From Bradyrhizobium sp. RD5-C2 (lineage in GTDB: Bacteria; Pseudomonadota; Alphaproteobacteria; Rhizobiales; Xanthobacteraceae), in contig NZ_BOVL01000004.1 of the NCBI RefSeq assembly GCF_019972155.1, positions 92,254 through 156,253 of the forward strand: a stretch of 64,000 nt of DNA. The letters run 5' to 3'. Below the pieces are notes generated by a model. That model searched no databases. It was not told the DNA's origin and saw only the letters and a list, made by a program, of their open reading frames with translations. The position numbers were made by a program, and so were the translations under genes. Positions 9,971 through 21,804 of the stretch are shown one piece after another; position 1 is the first letter of the stretch; each line of letters opens with the position of its first letter.

Positions 9971-10570
9971 CTATCCGCGTGGCGGCCTTCTGCGTTTCGC
10001 GGCGTGGTTTCGCGGCGACCGCGCCACGCGCGGCCGCAACCGGCTGGCGGCCTCGCGCCGCGGCTTTGCGGCCTGCGGCGGGCGCGCGAGCTCCATCAGC
10101 ATGCGCAGCGCCTCGACCACGGAGCGCTGCCGCACTGTGCTGCGGCCGATCGCGCCGAACCTCTGCTCGCGATGAACGATGCGGCCATCGCGCGCGGCGA
10201 CGGCGAAGTGCACCAGGCCGACCGGCTTGCCCGGCGTCGCGCCGCCGGGGCCAGCGATCCCGGTGATCGAGACCGCAAGGTCGACGCCGGCCTTTTCCAG
10301 CGCGCCGATCGCCATCGCGGTCGCGGTTTCCTTGCTCACCGCGCCGAACGTCTCCAGCGTAGCCGCCTTGACGCCGAGCATCGCCCGCTTGGCCTCGTTC
10401 GAATAGGTGACGAAGCCGCGGTCGATCACGTCGGACGATCCGGGAATATCAGTGAGAGCGCCGGCGACCAGGCCGCCGGTACAGGATTCGGCGGTCGCGA
10501 TGGTCAGCTTGCGCATCCGGCACAGGTCGAGCAGCGCGCGGGAGAGGGCACGAGCGTCGCTGCCGCCCAT
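9971..10570 (-). CDS. CinA family nicotinamide-nucleotide amidohydrolase
   Basis: Stand-alone CinA C-terminal domain (PncC type), which deamidates NMN to nicotinate mononucleotide in pyridine nucleotide salvage. It has TIATAESCTGGLVAGALTD, GFVTYSNEAKRAMLGV and the SITGIAGPGGATPGKPVG motif. The ATG at 10570 lies one base after the ispDF stop (TGA C ATG), so the two are probably translationally coupled; an upstream start at 10594 is possible. The last 35 residues are strikingly Arg/Pro-rich (KRRRPPRG at the end) and are not part of the domain. Confidence 0.88.
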   Translation of the reverse strand: MGGSDARALSRALLDLCRMRKLTIATAESCTGGLVAGALTDIPGSSDVIDRGFVTYSNEAKRAMLGVKAATLETFGAVSKETATAMAIGALEKAGVDLAVSITGIAGPGGATPGKPVGLVHFAVAARDGRIVHREQRFGAIGRSTVRQRSVVEALRMLMELARPPQAAKPRREAASRLRPRVARSPRNHAAKRRRPPRG

Positions 10571-10571
10571 G

Positions 10572-11768
10572 TCAGGCACTCCAGCCGGTTTCATCCCAGG
10601 GGAGGCGAACCGTGGCGCTCGCGGTCGCCGCGATGCCTTCCTCGCGGCCGGTGAAGCCGAGCCGCTCGCTGGTGGTGGCCTTGACCGCCACGCGCGAGAT
10701 GTGGACGCCGGAGATCTCCGCGATCTTCGCCCGCATGGTGTCGCGCAGCGGGCCGATCTTCGGCCGCTCGCAGATCAGCGTCACCTCGAGATTGGCGATC
10801 CGCCCGCCGCGCGCGGTGACGCGCTCGACGGCATATTTCAGGAACTGGTCGGACGAGGCGCCTTTCCACTTGGCGTCGCTCGGCGGGAAGTGCGAGCCGA
10901 TGTCGCCGTCGGCCAGCGCACCGAGGATCGCGTCGACCAGCGCATGCAGCGCGACATCGCCGTCGGAATGCGCCAGGAATCCCTTTGTGTGCGGCACGCG
11001 CACGCCGCAGATCATGACATGGTCGCCGTCGCCAAAGGCGTGCACGTCGTAGCCGGTGCCGGTCCTGATGTCGCCGAGCTGGCTCGCGAGCCGCGCTTCC
11101 TCGCGCACGAAATCTTCGGGTGTGGTGAGTTTCATGTTGGCAGCATCGCCTTCAAACGTCGCAACGGTCAATCCCGCCCATTCGGCAAGCGCGGCATCGT
11201 CGGTGAAGTCGCTGCGGCTCTCGCGCGCGGCACGACGATGCGCCTCCAATATTACGTCGAAACGAAATGCCTGCGGCGTCTGGGCGATGCGCAAGCGGGC
11301 GCGCTCCGGCGTCGCCTCGACATCGCCGGTATCGCCGGTGACCTTGATCGTATCGGTGACCGGAATCACTGGGATCGCAGCGCCGGTCCGACCGGCCGCG
11401 GCGATCGCGCGCGAGATCACTGCCGACGTGACGAAGGGACGCGCGGCATCGTGGATCAGCACGATGTCGGGCTTCGCGCTGGCGAGCGCCTCGAGCCCGG
11501 CATGGACGGAGGCCTGCCGGGTCGCGCCGCCCGGCGTCGGCGGTTGATGGCGGAGGCCCGCGACCGCTTCGTCGAACAATGCGGCGTCGTCGGGATTGAC
11601 CACCGGCTGCACCGCAAACACGTCGGGGTGCCCGGAGAACGCCTCCATGGCGCGGTAGATCACCGTCTGTCCGCCGATCGTCCGGTACTGCTTGGGTCCG
11701 CCTGCGCCGGCGCGCAGTCCACGGCCGGCTGCGACAAGGATGGCTGCGGTACGCTCAGGCTTCGGCAT
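10572..11768 (-). CDS. ispDF: bifunctional IspD/IspF isoprenoid biosynthesis enzyme
   Basis: Fusion of MEP cytidylyltransferase (IspD) and MECDP synthase (IspF), catalysing two steps of the non-mevalonate isoprenoid pathway. IspD part (about residues 1-230): [16 protein letters not shown] nucleotide-binding loop and [11 protein letters not shown]. IspF part (about 237-398): [13 protein letters not shown] and [18 protein letters not shown] with the metal-binding Asp/His residues. The start [12 protein letters not shown] at 11768 gives about 398 residues; the open frame extends to 11903. The fused form is usual in alphaproteobacteria. It diverges from dusB and precedes cinA. Confidence 0.96.
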   Translation of the reverse strand: MPKPERTAAILVAAGRGLRAGAGGPKQYRTIGGQTVIYRAMEAFSGHPDVFAVQPVVNPDDAALFDEAVAGLRHQPPTPGGATRQASVHAGLEALASAKPDIVLIHDAARPFVTSAVISRAIAAAGRTGAAIPVIPVTDTIKVTGDTGDVEATPERARLRIAQTPQAFRFDVILEAHRRAARESRSDFTDDAALAEWAGLTVATFEGDAANMKLTTPEDFVREEARLASQLGDIRTGTGYDVHAFGDGDHVMICGVRVPHTKGFLAHSDGDVALHALVDAILGALADGDIGSHFPPSDAKWKGASSDQFLKYAVERVTARGGRIANLEVTLICERPKIGPLRDTMRAKIAEISGVHISRVAVKATTSERLGFTGREEGIAATASATVRLPWDETGWSA

Positions 11769-12020
11769 GTTGAACCAGTGACAAACAAATCGGGGATGAG
11801 GGGAGCGGCGGGGACCGCCGCGCACAGCCCTTAGCATGACCGCTGCGCAAAAACAGAGCGTTTGCCGATGACTGTGGGAAAAGCAGATTTTGTTGCAGTG
11901 CACTTACACAGGTGGTAGGAATGTCTAAACCGTAGGCATGAGCCTTGACTGCACAAGAATTGTGCGCAGAATAGACGACGTCAGCTGCAATGGCGTGGCT
12001 GACAGAACGACGAGACGGCT

Positions 12021-13055
12021 GTGACCGGCGTGCAAAGTACTCCTCGTAACCCATTGAAGATAGGCGATATTGCTGTCGCCAACCGGGTTCTCCTCGCGCC
12101 CATGTCAGGCATCACCGACGCGCCCTTCCGGCGACTCGCCGCTAGTTTGGGCGCCGGACTGGTGGTCTCCGAGATGACCGCCAGCGACGATCTGGTGAAC
12201 GGTAAGCCGATGTCGAAGCTGCGTTGTGAGGCAGCCGGGATCGGGCCGCATGTGGTCCAGCTTGCCGGCTGCCAGACCCACTGGATGGCGGAAGGCGCGC
12301 GGATCGCCGAGGGCGCCGGCGCCGACATCATCGATATCAACATGGGCTGCCCGGCGCGCCACGTGACCGGCGGCCAGTCCGGCTCGGCCTTGATGCGCGA
12401 CCTCGACCACGCGGTGACGCTGATCGAGGCGACGCTGGCGGCGGTCAAGGTGCCGGTGACGCTGAAGATGCGGCTCGGCTGGGACGATCGCTCGCTCAAT
12501 GCGCCCGAACTGGCGCGCCGCGCCGAGGCATCCGGCGTGCAGATGATCACCGTCCATGGCCGCACCCGCTGCCAGTTCTACAAGGGCGAGGCCAACTGGA
12601 ACGCGGTGCGCGCGGTCAAGGATGCCGTCACGATCCCGGTCGTGGTCAACGGGGACATCACCTCGTTCGACAAGGCGCTCGACGCGCTGGAGATGTCCGG
12701 CGCCGACGCCGTCATGATCGGCCGCGGCGCGCAGGGCCAGCCTTGGCTGCCCGGCCAGATCGGCCGCCGGCTCGAGACCGGGGTCGCCGAGGCCGCGCCG
12801 TCGCTCGCCGAGCAGCTCAAGCATGTTCGCGCGCTCTATGACGAGGTCTGCAGCCACTATGGCCTGCGCATCGGGCTCAGGCATGCGCGCAAGCATCTCG
12901 GCTGGGCGCTGGAGACTGCGGCGGCCTATAGCTGCGCGCCGGCGGCAACATTGAAGACCTGGCGGCAGGCGATCCTGACTTCAGAGCAGCCGTCCAGCGT
13001 GCATCGCGCGCTCGAGGACGCCTACGACGATTTTGCCTGGAGCGCTGCCGCATGA
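12021..13055 (+). CDS. dusB: tRNA-dihydrouridine synthase DusB (NifR3)
   Basis: FMN-dependent enzyme that reduces uridines in the tRNA D-loop. Motifs: [27 protein letters not shown] with the catalytic Cys, [26 protein letters not shown], and a phosphate-binding [15 protein letters not shown] start; 344 residues. It heads the nitrogen-regulation operon (nifR3-ntrB-ntrC), an order conserved across rhizobia, and overlaps ntrB by four bases (ATGA). Confidence 0.95.
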   Translation: MTGVQSTPRNPLKIGDIAVANRVLLAPMSGITDAPFRRLAASLGAGLVVSEMTASDDLVNGKPMSKLRCEAAGIGPHVVQLAGCQTHWMAEGARIAEGAGADIIDINMGCPARHVTGGQSGSALMRDLDHAVTLIEATLAAVKVPVTLKMRLGWDDRSLNAPELARRAEASGVQMITVHGRTRCQFYKGEANWNAVRAVKDAVTIPVVVNGDITSFDKALDALEMSGADAVMIGRGAQGQPWLPGQIGRRLETGVAEAAPSLAEQLKHVRALYDEVCSHYGLRIGLRHARKHLGWALETAAAYSCAPAATLKTWRQAILTSEQPSSVHRALEDAYDDFAWSAAA

Positions 13056-14227
13056 CGTCAGCCATGGAATTTCGCCGGCCCGTGCCCACCGACGGCGAGG
13101 CCATCCTCAACGCGCTGCCCAATCCGGTGCTGCTGGTCGCCCCCGACGGACGGATCGTCGATGCCAACATCGCCGCCGAATCCTTCTTCGAGATCTCGAC
13201 GCAGTTCTTGCGCCGGCAGTCGCTGAAGGAGCTGGTGCCGTTCGGCAGCCCGCTGCTCGCGCTGATCGAGCAGGTTCGGGCGAGCGGCTCGCCGGTCAAC
13301 GAATACAAGGTCGATCTCGGCACGCCGCGGATCGGCGGCGATCGTCAGGTCGACCTGCACGTCGCGCCGCTGACCGAGCGGCCCGGGCATATCGTGGTGA
13401 TGCTGCAGGAGCGCACCATCGCCGACAAGATGGATCGCCAGCTCACCCATCGCAGCGCGGCGCGCTCGGTGATCGCGCTGGCCGCGATGCTCGCCCATGA
13501 GATCAAGAATCCGCTGTCGGGCATCCGCGGCGCCGCGCAGCTCCTCGAGCAGCAGGCTTCCTCAGAGGATAGGCTGCTGACGCGGCTGATCTGCGACGAG
13601 GCAGACCGCATCGTGACGCTGGTCGACCGCATGGAAGTGTTCGGCGACGACCGTCCGGTGGCGCGTGGCCCGGTCAATATCCATTCCGTGCTCGACCATG
13701 TGAAGCGGCTGGCGCAATCGGGCTTTGCCCGCAACGTCCGCTTCATTGAGGACTATGATCCGTCGCTGCCGCCGGTGCTCGCCAATCAGGACCAGCTGAT
13801 CCAGGTGTTCCTCAACCTCGTGAAGAACGCGGCTGAAGCGGTCGCCGATCTCGGCACCGATGCGGAGATCCACCTCACCACGGCGTTCCGGCCGGGCGTG
13901 CGACTGTCGGTGCCGGGCAAGAAATCGCGGGTCTCGCTGCCGCTGGAGTTCTGCGTCAAGGACAACGGTTCAGGCGTGCCGGAAGACCTGCTGCCGAACC
14001 TGTTCGATCCCTTCGTCACAACCAAGCAGACCGGCAGCGGGCTTGGCCTCGCGCTGGTCGCCAAGATCGTCGGCGATCACGGCGGCATCATCGAATGCGA
14101 GTCGCAGCCGCGCAAAACCACCTTCCGCGTGCTGATGCCGATGTACACCGCCGCCAAACAACACGACCAAAGCAACCGCGATGACGTTCCGGGTACGTCC
14201 TCGCCTGCCTCTCAGGATACACGATGA
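13052..14227 (+). CDS. ntrB: nitrogen regulation sensor histidine kinase NtrB
   Basis: Cytoplasmic kinase/phosphatase that, with PII protein, controls phosphorylation of NtrC according to nitrogen supply. An N-terminal PAS domain (about 15-115) includes [18 protein letters not shown]. The dimerisation/phosphoacceptor H-box is [13 protein letters not shown] with His149. The ATPase domain carries the N-box [10 protein letters not shown], a G1 DNGSGVPED and G2 GSGLGLALV. 391 residues. Start overlaps the dusB stop; ntrC follows after 9 bases. Confidence 0.96.
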   Translation: MTSAMEFRRPVPTDGEAILNALPNPVLLVAPDGRIVDANIAAESFFEISTQFLRRQSLKELVPFGSPLLALIEQVRASGSPVNEYKVDLGTPRIGGDRQVDLHVAPLTERPGHIVVMLQERTIADKMDRQLTHRSAARSVIALAAMLAHEIKNPLSGIRGAAQLLEQQASSEDRLLTRLICDEADRIVTLVDRMEVFGDDRPVARGPVNIHSVLDHVKRLAQSGFARNVRFIEDYDPSLPPVLANQDQLIQVFLNLVKNAAEAVADLGTDAEIHLTTAFRPGVRLSVPGKKSRVSLPLEFCVKDNGSGVPEDLLPNLFDPFVTTKQTGSGLGLALVAKIVGDHGGIIECESQPRKTTFRVLMPMYTAAKQHDQSNRDDVPGTSSPASQDTR

Positions 14228-14236
14228 GGAACACCA

Positions 14237-15679
<1,443 letters not shown>

Positions 15680-15869
15680 GACCGACGGGGCGGGGCGCAA
15701 GCCCGGCTTCAAGCCTCGCTACCGTTATTGAGTAGTCACAAATGGTTTTGAGGGACACGGCGCCGCACCGCGGTTTGCGCCGCGGAAATGTCGCAATTCG
15801 GCAACATTGTGATATGATTGCATCAGTTCGCAATTCCCGCGGGCGATCGCTTTCAGCTCAATTGCCGGT

Positions 15870-18338
15870 ATGACCAGCGCAGACACCACCGCTTCAACGT
15901 TACACGCGTCCCCGGCTGAGCCCAATGTAGAGGCGCGGGGCTTCCCGCTGCGGCGCTGGCTGGCACCGTTCGCCGTGGCGATCGCGCTGTTGTCCGGCTT
16001 CCTCACCTTCGTGGTGCTGACCGGCCTGACCCCGATCGAGCCGACCTCCGAGGTCGTGCGCTCCTTCCTGATGATCAATGCCGCCACGATCCTGCTGCTG
16101 GTCGGCATCATCGTCCGGGAAGTCTGGCAGATGGTGCAGGCGAGGCGGCGGGGCCGGGCAGCGGCACGGCTGCATGTCCAGATCGTCGGCCTGTTCTCGG
16201 TGATTGCGGTGCTGCCCGCCGTGCTGGTGTCGATCGTCGCCAACGTCACCATCGAGCGTGGCCTCGACCGGCTGTTCTCTGGCCCCACCAAGCAGGTGAT
16301 CCAGAACTCGCTGACGATTGCCAGCGCCTACATGCAGGAGCATGCGCAGCTCATCAACGGCGACACGCTGGCGATGGCCAACGATCTCGCCCATGCGCGG
16401 CCGCTCTACGACCAGGATCGCATGACGTTCCTGCAGCTGATGACGGCCGGCGCCGAGTCCCGCAACCTGCCGGTCGCGGTGCTGATGGACAAGGACGGCA
16501 AGATCGTCGCCAGCGCCGAAACCGGCGTTCGCCTGAACTACGAGGCGCCGCCGCCGGACATCCTCAAGGACATCAACGAGACCGAGCCGAAGATCTCGGT
16601 CTTCCCCGAAAACTACGTCGCTTCCGTGGTCCGCCTGCGGGCCTATGACGACATGTTCCTGTACGTGGCGCGTCTGCTCGATCCGGCCGTCGTCGCCCAG
16701 CTCAAGCAGACCCAGACCAGCGCCGCCGAATATGCCCAGCTCGAGACCCGAAGGCTTGGCATCCAGGTGGCGTTCGCGCTGATGTTCGCGGTGATCGCGC
16801 TGACCATCCTGATGGCCTCGGTGCTGATTGGCCTCAACTTCGCCAACGGGCTGGTGTCGCCGATCCGCCAGCTGATGGGTGCGGCGAGCGAGGTCTCGAC
16901 CGGCAACCTCAATGTCCAGGTGCCGGTCCACAAGTCGGCAAGCGACCTCGCGCTGCTCGGCGAAATCTTCAACAAGATGACCCAGGAGCTGCGCACCCAG
17001 CGCAACGAGCTGGTCGATGCCAGCGAGACCATCGACAGCCGACGCCGCTTCATCGAAGCGGTGCTGTCGTCGGCCAGCGCCGGGATCATCGGGGTCGACG
17101 CCTCAGGCACTATCGGCGTCCTTAATCGGTCGGCGGAGAAGCTGATCGGGCATGCCGAGTCGGAGACGCTCGGCCATCCGCTCTCGGACGTGCTGCCCGA
17201 GCTCGACGAGATGATGAAGACGGCGCGCGAAGGCACTCAGCGCCTGGTTCAGGGGCAGGTCACGATCCTGCGCGACGGCAATGAGCGCAATCTGTCGGTT
17301 CGCGTCTCGGCCGAGCAGACCAGCCAGTCGCGCGACAGCTACATCATCACGCTCGATGACATCACCGAATTGGTGTCGGCGCAGCGCACCTCGGCCTGGG
17401 GCGACGTCGCCCGCCGCATCGCCCACGAGATCAAGAACCCGCTGACCCCGATCCAGCTCTCGGCCGAGCGGATCCGCCGCAAGTTCGGCAAGACCATCAC
17501 TGAGGAGAAGGACAAGTCGATCTTCGAGCAGTGCACCGATACCATCGTGCGCCAGGTCGACGACATCAGGCGCATGGTCGACGAGTTCTCGCGCTTTGCG
17601 CGGATGCCCAAGCCCGTGATCGAGGGTGAGGACGTCGCCGACGTGGTCAAGCAGGCGGTGTTCCTGATGAAGGTCGCGCATCCCGATCTCGACATCGAGG
17701 CCGAAATCAAGCAGTCGCCGCTGCCGGCGCAGTTCGACCGCCGGCTGATCTCGCAGGCGCTGACCAACATCATCAAGAACGCGACCGAGGCGATCGAGCA
17801 GGTCCCGCGCGAGGAGCTCGGCAAGGGCCGCATCGACGTCGTCGCGCAGCGCGAGGGCGACGATATCCTGATCGATGTCGTCGACAACGGCATCGGCCTG
17901 CCCAAGGTCGCCCGTGCGCGGCTGCTCGAGCCCTATGTCACGACGCGGGCGAAGGGCACCGGGCTTGGACTGGCGATCGTCGGCCGCGTTCTGGAGGACC
18001 ATGGCGGCCGCATCGAGCTCAAGGACGCCTCCGATTTCCGCGAGGGCCAGCGCGGTGCCTGGATGCGTCTGCGCTTTTCCGTCACGGGCCAGGCGGCCAA
18101 GCCGGAGAACAAGCCCGAGAGCAAGGAACAAAAGCCGGACGTGAAATCATCCGACCCGGACGGTGAAAAAAATCCGCCGCAAGAGCCGACCAACGGCCCG
18201 GCACAGGCGACCAACAATGAACCAAAAATTCAAGAGCCGATCCAAGAACCCAACAAGCAAGAACCCAATAACCAAGAGCCAAATGCGCAAGAGCCAAGAA
18301 GCCAACAGCCAAGAATCAAAGCCGCGACGGGCGACTGA
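15870..18338 (+). CDS. ntrY: nitrogen regulation sensor histidine kinase NtrY
   Basis: Membrane-bound sensor kinase partner of NtrX. N-terminal transmembrane segments (about residues 30-110), a periplasmic part, a further membrane helix (about 300-325), HAMP, PAS and the kinase core with [28 protein letters not shown] and GTGLGLAIVGR. Unusual feature: after the kinase domain (about residue 735) a low-complexity tail of roughly 80 residues follows, rich in Glu, Pro, Gln and Asn, with near-repeats of the type NKQEPNNQEPNAQEP. The tail DNA is more A-rich than the gene body. 822 residues in all. ntrX starts 18 bases downstream. Confidence 0.94.
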   Translation: MTSADTTASTLHASPAEPNVEARGFPLRRWLAPFAVAIALLSGFLTFVVLTGLTPIEPTSEVVRSFLMINAATILLLVGIIVREVWQMVQARRRGRAAARLHVQIVGLFSVIAVLPAVLVSIVANVTIERGLDRLFSGPTKQVIQNSLTIASAYMQEHAQLINGDTLAMANDLAHARPLYDQDRMTFLQLMTAGAESRNLPVAVLMDKDGKIVASAETGVRLNYEAPPPDILKDINETEPKISVFPENYVASVVRLRAYDDMFLYVARLLDPAVVAQLKQTQTSAAEYAQLETRRLGIQVAFALMFAVIALTILMASVLIGLNFANGLVSPIRQLMGAASEVSTGNLNVQVPVHKSASDLALLGEIFNKMTQELRTQRNELVDASETIDSRRRFIEAVLSSASAGIIGVDASGTIGVLNRSAEKLIGHAESETLGHPLSDVLPELDEMMKTAREGTQRLVQGQVTILRDGNERNLSVRVSAEQTSQSRDSYIITLDDITELVSAQRTSAWGDVARRIAHEIKNPLTPIQLSAERIRRKFGKTITEEKDKSIFEQCTDTIVRQVDDIRRMVDEFSRFARMPKPVIEGEDVADVVKQAVFLMKVAHPDLDIEAEIKQSPLPAQFDRRLISQALTNIIKNATEAIEQVPREELGKGRIDVVAQREGDDILIDVVDNGIGLPKVARARLLEPYVTTRAKGTGLGLAIVGRVLEDHGGRIELKDASDFREGQRGAWMRLRFSVTGQAAKPENKPESKEQKPDVKSSDPDGEKNPPQEPTNGPAQATNNEPKIQEPIQEPNKQEPNNQEPNAQEPRSQQPRIKAATGD

Positions 18339-18355
18339 CAACGCAGGTGTAACCC

Positions 18356-19726
18356 ATGGCAAGTGACATTCTGATTGTCGACGACGAAGCAGACATTCGC
18401 GACCTCGTTGCGGGTATCCTGGACGATGAGGGGTTTTCCACGCGCACCGCGCGCGACAGCGATTCGGCGCTTGCCGAGATCGCCAACCGCCGCCCGAACC
18501 TGGTCTTCCTCGACATCTGGCTGCAGGGCTCCAAGCTCGACGGCCTGCAACTGCTCGAGCAGATCAAGAAGGACAATGCCGATCTGCCGGTCGTGATGAT
18601 CTCCGGCCACGGCAACATCGAAACCGCCGTCGCCGCGATCAAGCGCGGCGCCTATGACTTCATCGAGAAGCCGTTCAAGTCGGACCGGCTGATCCTGGTC
18701 GCGACGCGGGCGCTGGAGACCTCGCGGCTCAAGCGTGAGGTGAAGGAGCTCAAGCAACTGGCGCCCGCGGCGAGCGTCCTGACCGGCCGCTCGGCCTGCA
18801 TGAATCAGCTGCGCCAGACCATCGACCGCGCCGCCAAAGCCAACAGCCGCATCCTGATCGTCGGTCCTTCCGGCGCCGGCAAGGAACTTGCCGCGCGCAT
18901 GCTGCACCATGCGTCAGGGCGCGCCGAGGGGCCGTTCGTGGTGATCAATGCGGCCGCGATCACGCCGGAACGCATGGAGATCGAGCTGTTCGGCATCGAG
19001 GGATCGAACGGCGAGCAGCAGCGCAAGGCCGGCGCGCTCGAGGAGGCGCATGGCGGCACGCTGTTCATCGACGAGATCGCGGATATGCCGCGCGAGACCC
19101 AGAACAAGATTCTGCGCGTGCTGGTCGATCAGACCTTCCAGCGCCAGGGTGGCACCGGCAAGGTCCATGTCGACGTCCGCATCATCTCCTCGACCGCGCG
19201 CAACCTCGAGGAGGAGATCGCGGCGGGCCGCTTCCGCGAGGATCTCTATCATCGGCTCTCGGTAGTGCCGATCCGAGTGCCGCCGCTGTCGGAGCGCCGC
19301 GAGGACATCCCCGAGCTGATCGACTATTTCATGGACCAGATATCGGCGGCCACCGGCCTGCCGAAGCGGCAGATCGGACAGGACGCGATGGCCGTGCTGC
19401 AGTCGCATGTCTGGCCGGGCAACGTCCGCCAGCTCCGCAACAATGTCGAGCGCGTGATGATCCTGGCCGGCGGCGGTCCGGAGGCGATCATCACTGCCGA
19501 TATGCTGCCGCAGGACGTCGGCTCGATGGTGCCGGCGATGCCGACCTCCAACAATGGCGAGCACATCATGGGCCTGCCGCTGCGCGAGGCGCGCGAAGTG
19601 TTCGAGCGCGATTATCTGATCGCCCAGATCAGCCGCTTCTCCGGCAACATCTCGCGCACCGCGGAGTTCGTCGGCATGGAACGCTCGGCGCTGCATCGCA
19701 AGCTGAAGGCGCTCGGGGTCGGCTGA
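18356..19726 (+). CDS. ntrX: nitrogen regulation response regulator NtrX
   Basis: Response regulator partner of NtrY, linked in relatives to nitrogen, redox and envelope control. Receiver with DD 9-10 and phosphoacceptor Asp53 ([10 protein letters not shown]). The AAA+ domain has Walker [15 protein letters not shown] and Walker [12 protein letters not shown]. The GAFTGA sigma-54-contact loop is absent: the equivalent stretch reads [20 protein letters not shown]. The C-terminal helix-turn-helix includes [17 protein letters not shown]. 456 residues. Missing GAFTGA is normal for alphaproteobacterial NtrX and implies it does not work as a classical sigma-54 activator. Confidence 0.95.
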   Translation: MASDILIVDDEADIRDLVAGILDDEGFSTRTARDSDSALAEIANRRPNLVFLDIWLQGSKLDGLQLLEQIKKDNADLPVVMISGHGNIETAVAAIKRGAYDFIEKPFKSDRLILVATRALETSRLKREVKELKQLAPAASVLTGRSACMNQLRQTIDRAAKANSRILIVGPSGAGKELAARMLHHASGRAEGPFVVINAAAITPERMEIELFGIEGSNGEQQRKAGALEEAHGGTLFIDEIADMPRETQNKILRVLVDQTFQRQGGTGKVHVDVRIISSTARNLEEEIAAGRFREDLYHRLSVVPIRVPPLSERREDIPELIDYFMDQISAATGLPKRQIGQDAMAVLQSHVWPGNVRQLRNNVERVMILAGGGPEAIITADMLPQDVGSMVPAMPTSNNGEHIMGLPLREAREVFERDYLIAQISRFSGNISRTAEFVGMERSALHRKLKALGVG

Positions 19727-20114
19727 CCCCGAAACGCCTGACCCGATACGCCTGAGCCGGCACTCGCCGGTAGCCTGGCGCGAAGCCTCGGCGGTCACCC
19801 GCCGGGGAGGCAGAGCCAGGCTCGGGTCCGGACGGGCCGGTGAGCGAGGCGAGGGCGGGGCCGGTACAACCGGGGGATTTATCCACTCCCTGCGAGAATA
19901 TTTGTCTCTTTCCCTGCGCTTTCTTAGAATTGCCACCGTGTTCCTACCGACTGCTGCGCGAACCGGCTTGCCTAAAAACCGCGCGTGGCCTCTAATCCTA
20001 CCGCTACGCCTGCCAGAGGGGGATCTCAGGGCAGGCGGGCAGCCGGAGGAGGCTCCGTCAGAGAGCCGCAACCGGTTCAATAAAAAAGAAGCACAAGCTT
20101 GCGGGACAAAAACA
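19727..20114. other. intergenic gap ntrX-hfq, regulatory leader likely
   Basis: 388 bases without a convincing gene. The first ~150 bases are very GC-rich with several short inverted repeats around CCGGC/GCCGG that could terminate the ntrYX transcript. The later part turns more A-rich towards hfq (CAATAAAAAAGAAGC) and probably holds the hfq promoter and leader. The reading frame of hfq is open back to 19902, but the upstream residues do not resemble Hfq. Confidence 0.5.
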
Positions 20115-20363
20115 ATGGCGGCAGACCGCGCACAAAATCTACAAGACACCTTCCTTAATCACGTTCGTAAAACAAAAACGCCACTGACGATATTTCTGGT
20201 CAACGGGGTAAAGCTGCAGGGCATTGTCACATGGTTCGACAATTTCTGCTTGCTGCTGCGGCGCGACGGTCACTCGCAGCTTGTCTACAAGCACGCGATC
20301 TCGACCATCATGCCCGGCGCTCCGATTCAGCTGTTCGAAGGTGGTGAGGACGCACCGGCTTGA
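20115..20363 (+). CDS. hfq: RNA chaperone Hfq
   Basis: Hexameric Sm-like RNA chaperone that pairs small RNAs with mRNAs. Start [19 protein letters not shown]; Sm1 region [19 protein letters not shown] and Sm2 region with VYKHAISTI are intact. 82 residues, with only a short acidic C-terminal tail (EGGEDAPA), as in rhizobial NrfA/Hfq. hflX starts 11 bases after the stop, the conserved hfq-hflX order. Confidence 0.97.
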   Translation: MAADRAQNLQDTFLNHVRKTKTPLTIFLVNGVKLQGIVTWFDNFCLLLRRDGHSQLVYKHAISTIMPGAPIQLFEGGEDAPA

Positions 20364-20374
20364 GAGTGAACTGA

Positions 20375-21769
20375 TTGGAACCCTTCAATCCTGAAGGGGG
20401 CGCCGACCGGACCAAGTCTAGGCCCGGGTCGGCGGGGGACTTGAGCACCGGGCGGGTGATCGTCATCGGCCCCTATCTGCGCATGCGTCGTGGCGACGGC
20501 GATGCGCAAACGGATTCCTCTGTCCGCGACTACGAAGCGCGAATCGAGGAAGCCGCCGGCCTCGCCGGCGCGATCGACCTCACCGTGGTGGAATCCGTCG
20601 TAGCGCCGATCAGCCAGATCCGGCCCGCGACCTATCTCGGCAAGGGCAAGGTCGAGGAGATCAACGGCCTCGTCGCCGGCGACAAGGTCGAGCTCGTGGT
20701 GATGGATTGCGCACTGTCGCCGATCCAGCAGCGCAATCTCGAGAAGGCCTGGAGCACCAAGGTGCTCGACCGCACCGGCCTGATCCTGGAAATCTTCGGC
20801 CGCCGCGCCAAGACCAAGGAAGGCGCGTTGCAGGTCGAGCTCGCCCATCTCAACTACCAGCGCAGCCGCCTGGTGCGGTCGTGGACCCATCTCGAGCGGC
20901 AGCGCGGCGGCTTCGGCTTCATGGGCGGCCCCGGTGAAACCCAGATCGAGGCTGACCGCCGCCTGATTGGCGACCGCATCACGCGGCTTGAGAACGAGCT
21001 GAAGAAGGTACAGGCGACACGGCGGCTGCATCGCGCCGGACGCCAGCGCGTGCCGTACCGCGTCGTCGCGCTGGTCGGCTACACCAATGCCGGCAAATCG
21101 ACCCTGTTCAATCGCCTGACGCGCGCCGACGTGCAGGCCGCCGACATGCTGTTTGCGACGCTCGACCCGACCTTGCGCGCGCTCAACCTGCCGCATGGCG
21201 GCAAGGCGATGCTGTCGGATACGGTCGGCTTCATCTCCAATCTGCCGACCCAGCTCGTGGCCGCGTTCCGCGCCACGCTGGAGGAGGTGCTGGAGGCCGA
21301 CATCATCCTGCACGTCCGCGACATCTCCCACGAGGATGCGGAGGCGCAGGAGCGCGACGTCGAGGCGGTGCTGCACCAGCTCGGCATCGATCCCGACGCC
21401 GACGGCGGCCAGCGCATCATCGAGGTTTGGAACAAGATCGATCGGTTCGATCCGGAGGAACGGGACAATCTGCGCAACATCGCCGCGCGCCGGCCGCCGG
21501 AGCGGCCGTGCTTCCTGGTCTCGGCCGTCACAGGCGAGGGGATCGAGGAGCTTCTGGCCGCGATCGAGGATCGACTCGCGGCCAAGCGCATCACGCTCAA
21601 TCTTTCGATCGATGCCTCCGACGGCGCCGGCATCAGCTGGCTGCATCGCAATGCCGAGGTCCTGAACAAGGAGCTCAATGGCGAGCGCTTCGACATGACG
21701 GTGCGGGTCGACGAGACCAAGCGCGACATCGTCATGTCACGATTCGATGCTCTTCCGCACGGGACGTAA
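20375..21769 (+). CDS. hflX: GTPase HflX
   Basis: Ribosome-associated GTPase that rescues or splits stalled 70S ribosomes under stress. N-terminal HflX domain with ATYLGKGKVEEI and DCALSPIQQRNLEKAW, the RSRLVRSWTHLERQRGG linker, then the G domain: G1 GYTNAGKSTLFNRL, G3 DTVGFISNLP and G4 NKID. 464 residues from a TTG start; no better start lies close. Co-directional with hfq. Confidence 0.95.
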   Translation: MEPFNPEGGADRTKSRPGSAGDLSTGRVIVIGPYLRMRRGDGDAQTDSSVRDYEARIEEAAGLAGAIDLTVVESVVAPISQIRPATYLGKGKVEEINGLVAGDKVELVVMDCALSPIQQRNLEKAWSTKVLDRTGLILEIFGRRAKTKEGALQVELAHLNYQRSRLVRSWTHLERQRGGFGFMGGPGETQIEADRRLIGDRITRLENELKKVQATRRLHRAGRQRVPYRVVALVGYTNAGKSTLFNRLTRADVQAADMLFATLDPTLRALNLPHGGKAMLSDTVGFISNLPTQLVAAFRATLEEVLEADIILHVRDISHEDAEAQERDVEAVLHQLGIDPDADGGQRIIEVWNKIDRFDPEERDNLRNIAARRPPERPCFLVSAVTGEGIEELLAAIEDRLAAKRITLNLSIDASDGAGISWLHRNAEVLNKELNGERFDMTVRVDETKRDIVMSRFDALPHGT

Positions 21770-21804
21770 CGTCCCGGACATCCGTGGCGGCAAGGGGGAT
21801 CGAA

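Noticed and set aside
10407..11834. 475-codon plus-strand frame opposite ispDF
   Set aside because: Antisense shadow; ispDF motifs on the minus strand are unambiguous.
18200..18320. tandem repeats in the ntrY end taken as a CRISPR or minisatellite
   Set aside because: Units are irregular, in frame with ntrY and lack spacer structure; treated as a coding low-complexity tail.
18356..19726. NtrX lacking GAFTGA as a novel defect
   Set aside because: Absence of this loop is a known general feature of alphaproteobacterial NtrX, so it is not reported as a finding.
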